Positions 32,637 to 40,913 of a stretch of 51,328 nucleotides of DNA are shown one piece after another; within the stretch, counting starts at the first letter, position 1; each line of letters begins with the position of its first letter. The notes beneath the pieces were generated by a model. The model was not told the origin of the DNA, ran no database searches, and saw only the letters and a program-made list of their open reading frames with translations. The translations under genes and the position numbers were made by a program. Origin of the DNA: an uncultured Clostridia bacterium (GTDB lineage Bacteria; Bacillota; Clostridia; Christensenellales; Aristaeellaceae); contig CALNAU010000113.1 of NCBI GenBank assembly GCA_937874275.1, positions 1 through 51,328 of the forward strand, in the 5' to 3' direction.

Positions 32637-33332
32637 GTGCAATTAAAGACACCAATCAACAAGCATACGCTCAGGCACCATCTGCAGTATAATGCCTGGA
32701 AGTATGCTGTGTTGGTTGTTGTTTCCATTTTTCTATGGGATATCATCTATACCACCACTGCCTACCGACCGCCTCAGGATAAGCGTGTTGATATCTATAT
32801 CCAGAGCAGCACTGCCGATTCGGCTAGGGTGGATACGGTTTTGGAGGAAATTCGTGCACAGGCGCTGCCCGAGCTGGAGGTCATCAATACCGCCTTCCTG
32901 TTTGGCGGCGGCGGCCAGGCCGATATGGTCACTGCTCAGCAGTTGATGACCTACATCATGGCACAAGAAGGGGACTTGTACTTTCTGCGCTCGGAGGACT
33001 ATAAACAGTACGCTGCACAGGGCGTCTTTCTTGATTTGGAGCCTTTGATTTCCCAGGGCCGGCTTGATGCGCATGATATCGACCTGACAAGCGGCTATGT
33101 GGCCACACAACAGTATGATGAATCCGCGCAGCAAATGGTAACCACATCCACCCGGCGCCTGTACGGCATTCCGGCAGCCACGCTGCCCGGCTTTGCCAGC
33201 GAACTGAACATCGACCACCGGGACCTATTTCTGGCGGTTACGGTATACAATGATAATGATGAAAATGTATTGCGCTTTCTGGACGAATTGATTGCTCGGA
33301 TGCGCATCAGCGATTCAAAGGAAGTGCCATGA
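32637..33332 (+). CDS. membrane-anchored protein of unknown function
   Basis: 231 residues. I do not recognise it. A single hydrophobic helix (about residues 23-42, KYAVLVVVSIFLWDIIYTTTAY region) follows a short basic N-terminus, so the remainder should lie outside the membrane. The outer part begins DKRVDIYIQSS and has an alternating pattern (AQALPELEVINTAFLF, DLYFLRSEDYKQYAAQGVFLDLEPLI) like one lobe of an extracellular solute-binding fold; this is a shape impression only. The start is GTG at 32637 with a weak GAGG about 11 nt upstream. The stop overlaps the HAD-Tmk start (ATGA). It has no cysteine lipobox. Confidence 0.75.
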   Translation: MQLKTPINKHTLRHHLQYNAWKYAVLVVVSIFLWDIIYTTTAYRPPQDKRVDIYIQSSTADSARVDTVLEEIRAQALPELEVINTAFLFGGGGQADMVTAQQLMTYIMAQEGDLYFLRSEDYKQYAAQGVFLDLEPLISQGRLDAHDIDLTSGYVATQQYDESAQQMVTTSTRRLYGIPAATLPGFASELNIDHRDLFLAVTVYNDNDENVLRFLDELIARMRISDSKEVP

Positions 33333-34615
33333 AGTATCAGGCGGTCGTATTTGACTTGGATGGAACACTAACAGACTCCGTGCATGGGGTCATCCGAAGT
33401 ACGCGATATGCGCTGGAAAAGATGAATTGGCCTGTGCCGGATGATAAGATGCTGCGCGGCTTTTTGGGTCCGCCGCTCGCCACCTCGTTCATGGAGTATT
33501 GCGGCATGTCAAACGCGCAGGCCATTGAAGGAACACGCCTGTACAGGGAGCGCTACAACACCATCGGCTGGCGGGAGAATGCCGTTTTTCCCGGCATCCG
33601 ACAATTGTTGTGGGCGTTGAAGCGCCAGGGTGCCTATCTATCAGTCGCCACAGGCAAACCGCAGAACGCCAGCGAGCGCATCCTCGAGTACTTTGGAATG
33701 ACCGATTATTTTAATCAGATTGCAGGGCCCACGCCGGATGACTTCTTCGCCAACAAACGCGATTTGATTGACCGTTCCCTGGGCGGGCAAAACCGGGGAA
33801 AAACCATCATGATTGGTGACCGCGCAAGCGATATCATCGCGGCACACGAACACGGTATTGACAGTGTCGCGGTGCTGTTTGGCTATGGCAGCCGGGATGA
33901 AATGACGCAATCGCGGCCTACCTACCTGGCAGAGAATGTAATTGACCTGTTTGACATATTGGGTGTCAGTTATCCCGAGTTCCCCGGCTACTTTATTTCG
34001 CTTGAAGGGAATGACGGCTGCGGCAAGTCAACGCAAACAGCGCTGCTGGTCGACTGGATGAAGGCCGGCGGTTACGACCTGGTACGCACCCGAGAGCCCG
34101 GCGGCAGCGAAGTGGCGGAGAAAATTCGCCATTTGCTGCTGGACAGGGAAAACATGGGCATGCAGGATATGACCGAAGCACTATTATACGCGGCCGCGCG
34201 CGCGCAGCATGTGCGGGATGTGATTATGCCAGCTCTATCGAATGGCAAAGTGGTCATCAGCGATCGGTATGTGGATTCCAGCATCGCGTATCAAGGCGCC
34301 GGCAGGCAATTGGGCATGGATGTGGTGGAACAGATTAATGCTCCTGCCATTAACGGATGTCTGCCGAATGTGACCTTGCTGCTGCGCATGGGCGCTCAGG
34401 AGGCCCTCCATCGACGCGAAAGTGCCAGCCAGGTGGATCGCATTGAGATGATGGATAACGATTTTCACAAGCGGGTAGAGCAGGCCTTTGATCAGTTGGC
34501 CAAGCAGCACCCCGCGCGGATTGCCCCCATCGACGCCAGCGGCGGTATCGAAGATATTGCCCAGCGTATCCGCCTGACAGTCCATGACAAAATGCGCAAG
34601 GCGGGCATGTACTGA
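33329..34615 (+). CDS. tmk: HAD hydrolase-thymidylate kinase fusion
   Basis: 428 residues in one frame. Residues 1-about 215 are a complete HAD hydrolase of the Gph/YjjG type: FDLDGTLTDS (Asp9, Asp11), VATGKPQNAS, a Lys in NKRDLIDR and MIGDRASDIIAA, then FGYGSRDE. Residues about 220-428 are a complete thymidylate kinase: P-loop EGNDGCGKST (226-235), TREPGGSEVAEKIR, DRYVDSSIAYQGAGR and the LID RRESASQVDRIE. Tmk makes dTDP from dTMP. The partner resembles phosphatases that remove phosphate from glycolate phosphate or noncanonical nucleotides. It is translation-coupled to the membrane protein upstream and to mnmA downstream (TGATG). In many Firmicutes tmk is next to holB instead. Confidence 0.93.
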   Translation: MKYQAVVFDLDGTLTDSVHGVIRSTRYALEKMNWPVPDDKMLRGFLGPPLATSFMEYCGMSNAQAIEGTRLYRERYNTIGWRENAVFPGIRQLLWALKRQGAYLSVATGKPQNASERILEYFGMTDYFNQIAGPTPDDFFANKRDLIDRSLGGQNRGKTIMIGDRASDIIAAHEHGIDSVAVLFGYGSRDEMTQSRPTYLAENVIDLFDILGVSYPEFPGYFISLEGNDGCGKSTQTALLVDWMKAGGYDLVRTREPGGSEVAEKIRHLLLDRENMGMQDMTEALLYAAARAQHVRDVIMPALSNGKVVISDRYVDSSIAYQGAGRQLGMDVVEQINAPAINGCLPNVTLLLRMGAQEALHRRESASQVDRIEMMDNDFHKRVEQAFDQLAKQHPARIAPIDASGGIEDIAQRIRLTVHDKMRKAGMY

Positions 34616-35688
34616 TGCGGATTATTGTTGGCATGTCCGGTGGCGTAGATTCCGCCGTATCGGCCCTGTTGCTCAAGCAGCAGGGCCATGATGTCATTGG
34701 CGTTTTTATGAACAACTGGGAGGAAGAAGACGAGAACGGGGTCTGCACAGCTGAAAGCGACTGGGCCGATGTGCGCGCTTGCTGTGACGCGATAGGGATT
34801 CCCTATTACGCCGTTAATTTCTCCAAAGAGTATCAGGAACGGGTTTTCCAGTTGTTTCTGCACGAGTATAGCCGGGGCAGAACCCCAAACCCCGATGTGT
34901 TGTGCAACCGGGAAATCAAGTTCAAGGCTTTTTTGGATTTCGCCCTACAGTTGGACGCGGACAAAATTGCGACAGGTCATTTTGCCCGTACAGATGACAG
35001 TGGTGTGCTGCTTAAGGGCGTCGATCCGAACAAAGAGCAAAGCTACTTTTTGTATATGCTGAAGGCGGCTCAACTGCAAAAAACCATTTTCCCCGTTGGC
35101 GGGCTTTCGAAGACACAGGTGCGAGACATCGCGCGTCAGCATCACTTGCCCGTGAGCAATAAGAAGGATTCTACGGGCATTTGTTTCATTGGGGAGCGAA
35201 ATTTCCGCAATTTTCTCTCTGCGTATTTGCCTGCACAGCCGGGCGATATCCGCACACCTGAAGGGGAGGTGCTTGGACAGCATCAGGGCTTGATGCATCA
35301 TACCATCGGCCAGCGCAAAGGCTTGGGCATTGGCGGCCGGGGAGACGGGCGCAGCTGGTTTGTGGTTGGGAAAGATATACAGCGAAATGAACTGATTGTA
35401 GTCCAAGGGGATGATCATCCCCTGTTATATTCGACCTCTGCTGAAGTGGAGGAGTCAACCTGGGTAGGGCCCCCACCCTGTGATGAAGGCGAATCGTTGC
35501 ACGTCATGGCAAAGTTCCGCTATCGACAGCCGGACCAGGGAGTAACAATTCAGTGGCAAGGCACCAAGGCCCTTTTGCGATTTGATACCCCACAGCGCGC
35601 CATTACACCGGGGCAAAGCGCAGTGTTGTATCGTGGGGATGTATGCCTTGGTGGGGGTATCATTCAGTCTGCCAGCGCACGAAATTGA
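34615..35688 (+). CDS. mnmA: tRNA-specific 2-thiouridylase MnmA
   Basis: 357 residues. The PP-loop SGGVDS is at residues 8-13. The catalytic cysteines appear as VLCNREIKFK (about Cys97) and TGICFIGER (about Cys190). Further motifs are TGHFAR, KEQSYFLYML, GEVLGQHQGLMHHTIGQRKGLGIGG and the C-terminal beta domain. It thiolates U34 in tRNA-Lys, Glu and Gln using sulfur from a cysteine desulfurase. The ATG shares a base with the tmk stop. The last 25 bp overlap the end of the convergent DUF4340 gene. With lysS upstream the unit is centred on translation accuracy. Confidence 0.95.
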   Translation: MRIIVGMSGGVDSAVSALLLKQQGHDVIGVFMNNWEEEDENGVCTAESDWADVRACCDAIGIPYYAVNFSKEYQERVFQLFLHEYSRGRTPNPDVLCNREIKFKAFLDFALQLDADKIATGHFARTDDSGVLLKGVDPNKEQSYFLYMLKAAQLQKTIFPVGGLSKTQVRDIARQHHLPVSNKKDSTGICFIGERNFRNFLSAYLPAQPGDIRTPEGEVLGQHQGLMHHTIGQRKGLGIGGRGDGRSWFVVGKDIQRNELIVVQGDDHPLLYSTSAEVEESTWVGPPPCDEGESLHVMAKFRYRQPDQGVTIQWQGTKALLRFDTPQRAITPGQSAVLYRGDVCLGGGIIQSASARN

Positions 35689-37148
35689 TTGATTGCTTCT
35701 TTGATGGAGGCGAGGTCCGCATAGTGAACAAAGGTGCCGTTTACCCCAATGGCAGCGTGTAGCGCATCATAGGGATAAAATACAGCGCTGCGCTCAACAC
35801 CGTCTCCCTCCAAACGGATAGAGAGTAAAGGTACGCCACCCGGCTCATAAGTCTCCGATATATTGCCGGTAGCCCTAATGGACATCAGGGTGCCATACAG
35901 CGCGGCGAATTTGTCCTCCATTATTTCCTTCCCGTCAGACACAATGTGGTAACGATACAGAATGTTTCCTTGACCATCACGCGCAATCTCATTGTTGGGC
36001 AATATCTCCTCAACAAGCGATATATCGTAAACCGAAGAGGAGCCTGATTCGCCGCTGATTACCACGTGGCTCAATGCGCTCAAGGGAATGTAGAGCGGCA
36101 AACTGCTGAGGAATGTTTCGGTCTCTTTTATGTCAAGAAACCCCATGGACAGGTCGCTGGCTTGATAGATGGTGTCCAAGTATCGGCAATAGAATCCGAC
36201 ACCGGGAACCGGGTTGCCGATTTCGATGCGAATGCTCTGTTCGCCAACATGTTGTGATATCGGTTCAGCGCCGCTCGCCGCCTGACTTGTAATCACACTT
36301 TCTGCGAGATGAAATGTTACAGTCAATCTCGGTTCCTGTAGCCCATATTGAGCAAGATGCTCATCGTCTGCCGGAGACACATAGGCCGCGAAGCGCATCT
36401 TTTTGATGGCGTCAAACATCCCACGCATTTTTTCAACCGATACAGGATAGCGGAATGGTTTTTCCATCTCCCACAGGCCATCCGTGAGGCGGCGAATATG
36501 CAGGTCCTGCTCCCCGGTAACCTGCAGGCTGTCCATCAATTCCGGCGTGAAATTGATGTTGGGCAAGGTATGCAGCCATCCCAGCCGTTGGTCAAAGGTC
36601 TGTTTGATGTCGATATTCAAGGCGTAAATCGTCGAATCACCTTGCACCATGCCATAGTCAAGGGGTGTGTGGGTGAGCATCCTATTCCCAATCTTGAAGC
36701 CAAATGTGCGTCCATCAGCCAAAGCAACGGAAACATAAAGCGCATCTTCGCCCAGCCCATAATCCACCGGATTCAAGCCATCCGTTTCGGTGCTGCCTAC
36801 AACATCGGCTGCCTCGAAATAGATGAGCACATCAAGCATCGCGCGAATGGCGTCCGGGCTTAGATCAAACCCGGGCTGCCCATCCACAACGAATTGATTG
36901 CCATCCCGTCGAATCGTATAGGGGACCTCTCCGGTAGGGGATACGGTGAACGAAGCAATTTTCTCTTCCTCGGAGGTAAACAACCGGATTGTGCTATCCG
37001 GTAAGGGTGAGGGGAGAGGTGCCGCGGGACGCAACAAGCGCGGGAGGAGCAAAGCACCCGCCAGAATGCTGACCATTGCCAATAGGGCAACCACAGCCTT
37101 ATGCCCGATGCCCCATGTGCGCCTTTGTTTGACCCTCACTTCTTTCAT
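35664..37148 (-). CDS. DUF4340 domain protein, last gene of a Gld-like ABC operon
   Basis: 494 residues. An N-terminal membrane helix (about 20-40, VVALLAMVSILAGALLLP) anchors an outer domain with repeated units such as FTVSPTGEVPYTIRRDGNQF and YGLQEPRLTVTFHL, the DUF4340 pattern. Such proteins accompany the ABC-2 permease plus Gld-type auxiliary protein in many bacteria, but their role is unknown. The gene is 4 bp after the auxiliary-protein gene and shares its operon. Its tail overlaps mnmA by 25 bp. No enzyme motif is visible. Confidence 0.85.
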   Translation of the reverse strand: MKEVRVKQRRTWGIGHKAVVALLAMVSILAGALLLPRLLRPAAPLPSPLPDSTIRLFTSEEEKIASFTVSPTGEVPYTIRRDGNQFVVDGQPGFDLSPDAIRAMLDVLIYFEAADVVGSTETDGLNPVDYGLGEDALYVSVALADGRTFGFKIGNRMLTHTPLDYGMVQGDSTIYALNIDIKQTFDQRLGWLHTLPNINFTPELMDSLQVTGEQDLHIRRLTDGLWEMEKPFRYPVSVEKMRGMFDAIKKMRFAAYVSPADDEHLAQYGLQEPRLTVTFHLAESVITSQAASGAEPISQHVGEQSIRIEIGNPVPGVGFYCRYLDTIYQASDLSMGFLDIKETETFLSSLPLYIPLSALSHVVISGESGSSSVYDISLVEEILPNNEIARDGQGNILYRYHIVSDGKEIMEDKFAALYGTLMSIRATGNISETYEPGGVPLLSIRLEGDGVERSAVFYPYDALHAAIGVNGTFVHYADLASIKEAINQFRALAD

Positions 37149-37152
37149 GTGG

Positions 37153-38598
37153 TTACAGCCTTTTTCGGGATACGGTCACATAGATGCCTGCCAGTGCCAC
37201 AAGACCGGGCAGCAGCACCAGGACCAGTTGATTCAGCCACAGCCTTTCCACACGCATAGGTGGACGAATCGCATCTTTGGGCGCAATCTGAATCCGTATC
37301 GGCTCACCCGGGTTCAAATAGCCTATGATGCTGAGCAAAAACTCGGCGCTGTAGGTGTTTTGATATAACCAACTGTCGGTGAATACGGAGGAATTGCCGA
37401 TGATAAATGCCTTTGATCGCGTGCCATCATCAAATACCCGTTCAGACAAGATAGCAAGAGGGAAAACGCCGGTTTCGTCGTTCGGCTGTTTTGTAATATC
37501 ATCCGCCCCGTCAGACATATCCCTCAAATACACGTTGCCGCTTTTGAGAATTACCTGTGTTGTCAATTGCGGATTGCTTGCGGGCATTTCAAAGGCGGCA
37601 GCCCCTGCCAAAATCAACGTGGTCTGTTTGGCAGATACGAGGCCCGCGGTGGCTTCCACCGCTTCCATGTAGGGCATCAGCATAGCAGGGGAGTTGTAAT
37701 AGCTCTCCACCTCCGCAGGTTCGGCCACCACCAGTCCTGCCTTTCGCTCAAATCCATAGCTGCGGTACAACGCATCCAACTGCGGCGTTTGGGTTGAAGC
37801 GTTAAAGTCAACGGTGATAAACAAAGCGCCGCCTGCACGCACAAAGTCGTCAATCAACGCTACCTGCTCGGGCGTAATATCCTTCTGCGGCGAAAGGATC
37901 ATCAGCGGTTCCTCGGGGATGAGGGTTTCCGCCCGCGATAAATCGACCCGCCTGAGGGAAAAGTTGTAATCTGTCAGCAATTTCTCCATCGCGGCCGTAC
38001 TTGTTTCGTCAAGCTCACCATGCCCGGTCAGCACCTGAATGGTAGGCAGGGCATCCGCGGTCACGTAAGTGATGGCTTCCGTGACGCTTTGCTCATAGGT
38101 AAGCCCCGATACATAGTAGCTGCCAGTCTCCTGATCGTAGCTTTGAGCGATGTAATCCGCACCATTCAGGATGCGCGTCCGGTCCGCCTGTTTGCCATGG
38201 ATGATGAGACAGTCGCTGGTTACATCCCCGTCGTTGAGACTGGAGCTGATATTCTGAATCAGCGTTGGGTTCTGTAATAGGTTTTCAATGGAGTAGGTGA
38301 TGTGGGGGCTGGCCGCTGCATAGCGCTCAAGCAAGCCGATGAGTGAGCGATCCTCCTGACCGGGGGTAAAAAGCGCGTAAATGTGCACATCACTGTTCAG
38401 CTCATTCAACACCCTTTGTGTTTGCTCCCCCTGAGAGGTAGCGTTGTTGAAAGACAAATCTATGCGCAGAGCGTGCTTCTTCTCCAGCGCATCGGCCAAC
38501 AGAATGATTGAGGCTGCCAGGGCGAGAACCAACAACGTGGCAATCATTGCCGTTCCACCCAGGCGGTGGCGCGCGGAGAGGCTGAATCTTCTCTTCAT
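37153..38598 (-). CDS. GldG-like ABC auxiliary protein
   Basis: 481 residues. An N-terminal helix (about 18-36) and a C-terminal helix (about 450-472, LVLVLLPGLVALAGIYV) flank a large outer domain. That domain has ITYSIENLLQNPTL, DCLIIHGKQADR, a VLTGHGELDE motif and LMILSPQKDITPEQVALIDDFVRAGGALFITVD, the GldG/ABC-type uncharacterised pattern. In Bacteroidetes GldA-GldF-GldG support gliding; in Firmicutes the related set has no defined function. The start at 38598 follows AAGGAGGTGGAGCGGACA, replacing a longer frame. It is coupled to the permease upstream by ATGA. Confidence 0.87.
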   Translation of the reverse strand: MKRRFSLSARHRLGGTAMIATLLVLALAASIILLADALEKKHALRIDLSFNNATSQGEQTQRVLNELNSDVHIYALFTPGQEDRSLIGLLERYAAASPHITYSIENLLQNPTLIQNISSSLNDGDVTSDCLIIHGKQADRTRILNGADYIAQSYDQETGSYYVSGLTYEQSVTEAITYVTADALPTIQVLTGHGELDETSTAAMEKLLTDYNFSLRRVDLSRAETLIPEEPLMILSPQKDITPEQVALIDDFVRAGGALFITVDFNASTQTPQLDALYRSYGFERKAGLVVAEPAEVESYYNSPAMLMPYMEAVEATAGLVSAKQTTLILAGAAAFEMPASNPQLTTQVILKSGNVYLRDMSDGADDITKQPNDETGVFPLAILSERVFDDGTRSKAFIIGNSSVFTDSWLYQNTYSAEFLLSIIGYLNPGEPIRIQIAPKDAIRPPMRVERLWLNQLVLVLLPGLVALAGIYVTVSRKRL

Positions 38599-39305
38599 TG
38601 TCCGCTCCACCTCCTTGCGTTCACAATCTGTGTCGTGCCAAACACGCAAACACCACTGAATACCAGGAAGAAGAGAATATTGGCCAAACTAAGCTGCCCA
38701 TATAAAAATGGCAGCAGCCTGTCATAGAGGTTGATAAAACCATTGAGCCGTGTCACAACGCGGGATGAAATGCCGGAGGACGCGACCGTTGCCAACCAAA
38801 GAAACAGATTTGCACCAAATGCGAGCGCTGTAGCGGTCGCAGGACTCTTTGCCAAACTGGACATCATCAAATCCAGTGCAATAAATGCACAACCCTGCAG
38901 GGTAAACCCAAGGTACAGCGTAAACAGCTCTTCCGGGTAAACCCTTCCCTGCAGCGCGACAAGCAACACATATACCAGGCTCAACAGCACGCTGATGAGC
39001 AACACGGTGCAGGCGGCCAGATATTTGCCCAGCACGACCTCACCTGCCCTGACCGGTGCGGTAAACAGCAGTTGATCCGTCATTTGCTTGCGCTCTCCGG
39101 CTAACAACCGCATCACCAACACGGGGGTGAGCAGCATCCAAACATAACTCATCATAGAGAACAGACCGGATAAGTCTGAAGTAAGGGATGAAAGGTTATT
39201 CAATCCGAATATCAGGCTACTAATGGACAGAAATACCCCGACGTATAAGTAGCCGATTGGCGTCAGAAAGTATGTGGCCAGCTCCCTGTGGAAAATCGCC
39301 CGCAT
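38595..39305 (-). CDS. ABC-2 type transporter permease (GldF-like)
   Basis: 236 residues with about six hydrophobic segments and no ATP-binding motif. The N-terminus AIFHRELATYFLTPIGYLYVG is characteristic of the GldF/CcmB-like ABC-2 group that follows an ATPase gene. Helices include MSYVWMLLTPVLVMRLL, VLLISVLLSLVYVLLV and the terminal ILFFLVFSGVCVFGT. It starts at the base directly after the ATPase stop, and its own stop overlaps the start of the auxiliary protein. It would form the membrane channel or mechanotransmission unit of the ABC complex. Substrate unknown. Confidence 0.88.
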   Translation of the reverse strand: MRAIFHRELATYFLTPIGYLYVGVFLSISSLIFGLNNLSSLTSDLSGLFSMMSYVWMLLTPVLVMRLLAGERKQMTDQLLFTAPVRAGEVVLGKYLAACTVLLISVLLSLVYVLLVALQGRVYPEELFTLYLGFTLQGCAFIALDLMMSSLAKSPATATALAFGANLFLWLATVASSGISSRVVTRLNGFINLYDRLLPFLYGQLSLANILFFLVFSGVCVFGTTQIVNARRWSGQ

Positions 39306-40256
39306 TTATGCCTCGCGCGGTGCGTTTGCACCCGATGTGATTCGCAAAAAGATATCCTCCAATGTATCCTGCATGGGCACCAGTGCCAGTATGGGTACCT
39401 GCAAGCCGCTGAACAACGTCATTAACTCTCGTTCAAAGGGAGAACCGCTCTTGGTTTCAATGATTGCTTCAGACATGGTATGATCTGAAACCGTTATCTT
39501 TACGCGCGATACACTTGGCAAACCCCGCAAAGCTGGCAGCATCCGCTCCTTATTTATGGCGGTGCGCAGGCGAAAGCGCCTGATGTCGCGCCCATCCTTC
39601 TGCCGCAAATCCTCGTCCGCAACCAGCCGCCCATGGTGCAAAATCAGCACCCGTTGGCAAATGGCCTGAACCTCGCTGAGAATATGAGATGAGAAAATGA
39701 TGGTGTGTCGCTTGGCCAGCGAGGAAATGATACCCCTAAACTCCACCACCTGTGAAGGATCAAAACCGGCCGTTGGCTCATCCAGCAGCAAAACCTCTGG
39801 ATTGCCGCAAAGTGCCTGTGCAAGCCCGACGCGCTGCCGATACCCCCGGCTGAGGTGCGCAATCAGACGATGCGATACATCTGACAGACCCGTAATTTGC
39901 TTGATTTCTTCGATATGCGAGGCGACATCAGCCGAAACGACACCTTTCAGTTTACAGCAGAAATGCAAATATTCGGCAACTGTCATTTCAGTGTAAAGCG
40001 GTGGATTTTCAGGCAAGTATCCAATATGCGCCTTGGCATGAAGCGGATTCATCAGCATGTCCTTTTCAATAACGCGTACATCGCCCGATGAGGGGGGAAA
40101 GTATCCGGACAGAATATTGAGCAGGGTTGATTTGCCCGCGCCATTCTGCCCTAACAAACCAAGCACCTGTCCTTCCTGGACTTCAAAAGAAACATCTTCC
40201 AACGCGGTCAGACGACCATAACGCTTTGTCAGCTGATTTGCGGACACAGATACCAT
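39306..40256 (-). CDS. ABC transporter ATP-binding protein (GldA-like)
   Basis: 316 residues. Walker A is GQNGAGKST (about 41-49), the signature is LSRGYRQRVGLAQALCG, Walker B LLLDEPTAGFDP, the switch motif IFSSHILSEVQAI. A C-terminal regulatory-like region of about 90 residues follows (RLRTAINKERMLPALRGLPS), as in the GldA/DrrA/NatA group. The start at 40256 is supported by GGGGGGGTATGC; the frame open to 40439 crosses the promoter. It is the first gene of a four-gene operon and has a perfect dyad over its -35 box. Confidence 0.93.
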   Translation of the reverse strand: MVSVSANQLTKRYGRLTALEDVSFEVQEGQVLGLLGQNGAGKSTLLNILSGYFPPSSGDVRVIEKDMLMNPLHAKAHIGYLPENPPLYTEMTVAEYLHFCCKLKGVVSADVASHIEEIKQITGLSDVSHRLIAHLSRGYRQRVGLAQALCGNPEVLLLDEPTAGFDPSQVVEFRGIISSLAKRHTIIFSSHILSEVQAICQRVLILHHGRLVADEDLRQKDGRDIRRFRLRTAINKERMLPALRGLPSVSRVKITVSDHTMSEAIIETKSGSPFERELMTLFSGLQVPILALVPMQDTLEDIFLRITSGANAPREA

Positions 40257-40281
40257 GCATACCCCCCCATCATAGAAAATG

Positions 40282-40316
40282 AGTATAGCATGAAACATCC
40301 CTTGTTCAATGAACAA
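40282..40316 (-). promoter_or_regulatory. promoter plus 15 bp dyad operator of the Gld-like operon
   Basis: Minus strand TTGAAC (-35, 40304-40309), 16 bp spacer, TATACT (-10, 40282-40287). The perfect dyad TTGTTCA-A-TGAACAA (40302-40316) covers the whole -35 hexamer, the position expected for a repressor. No regulator gene is adjacent. Confidence 0.7.
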
Positions 40317-40334
40317 ACTGTGAAACGTTATTGG

Positions 40335-40363
40335 TTTACGGAACCAGCGGATTGTGGTATTCT
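40335..40363 (+). promoter_or_regulatory. candidate promoter for the small anchored protein gene
   Basis: TTTACG (40335-40340), 17 bp spacer, TATTCT (40358-40363). It is divergent from the Gld-like promoter, whose operator is 19 bp away. Confidence 0.5.
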
Positions 40364-40433
40364 GGTGTGGAGAACGAGAATTCCAACTCGGGTTTGATTC
40401 CGGAAACCGACTTCGGTATATATGGGGGATAGC

Positions 40434-40913
40434 ATGCACGGCATTAACAAGTACACCAGATCCGGGAATTCAATCGGCTTTTCACCTCGGCCGAAGCAAT
40501 CGCTATTGATTGGGCTGATTATCATCCTGTTAGCAGCAGTCGTTTTCTTGTCGATCTCATATGTGCGGGCATCGGGCTATCGCAGTCAAATTGAGCAACA
40601 ATTTAATAAGCGCATCAATAGTGCCGTCATTGATGCCATCGAACAGGTGAACCGGCTCTCAGGCGGTGTACAGGCCAATTCCGCGGCACGCCTGGCAGTG
40701 GTACGCCAATATGTTTACAGCATCGATCAATTTAACCAAATTAACACAACCATTCACGGCGAAGCCGGCCGGCTGGTGCCGCAGGAGGCCATTTCCATCT
40801 TGTACGAGGATTTGGATACCTATGATATGTTGGTGCAGACCGCTACGTCATCTACCTTGGAAATACGCACCGCCTTACTTACACACCTAACTGCCCTGAA
40901 GGAACTGATATAG
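40434..40913 (+). CDS. small membrane-anchored protein of unknown function
   Basis: 159 residues, not recognised. A basic N-terminus (MHGINKYTRSGNSIGFSPRPK) leads into one membrane helix (about 24-44, LLIGLIIILLAAVVFLSISYV), then about 115 residues predicted helical and outside. That part has regularly spaced hydrophobics (IEQQFNKRINSAVIDAIEQV, SAARLAVVRQYVYSIDQF), suggesting a helical bundle. The start at 40434 follows GGGGGAT by 6 nt; the in-frame ATG at 40422 overlaps the site. It shares its upstream region with the Gld-like operon. The last 35 bp overlap ispE on the other strand. Confidence 0.7.
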   Translation: MHGINKYTRSGNSIGFSPRPKQSLLIGLIIILLAAVVFLSISYVRASGYRSQIEQQFNKRINSAVIDAIEQVNRLSGGVQANSAARLAVVRQYVYSIDQFNQINTTIHGEAGRLVPQEAISILYEDLDTYDMLVQTATSSTLEIRTALLTHLTALKELI

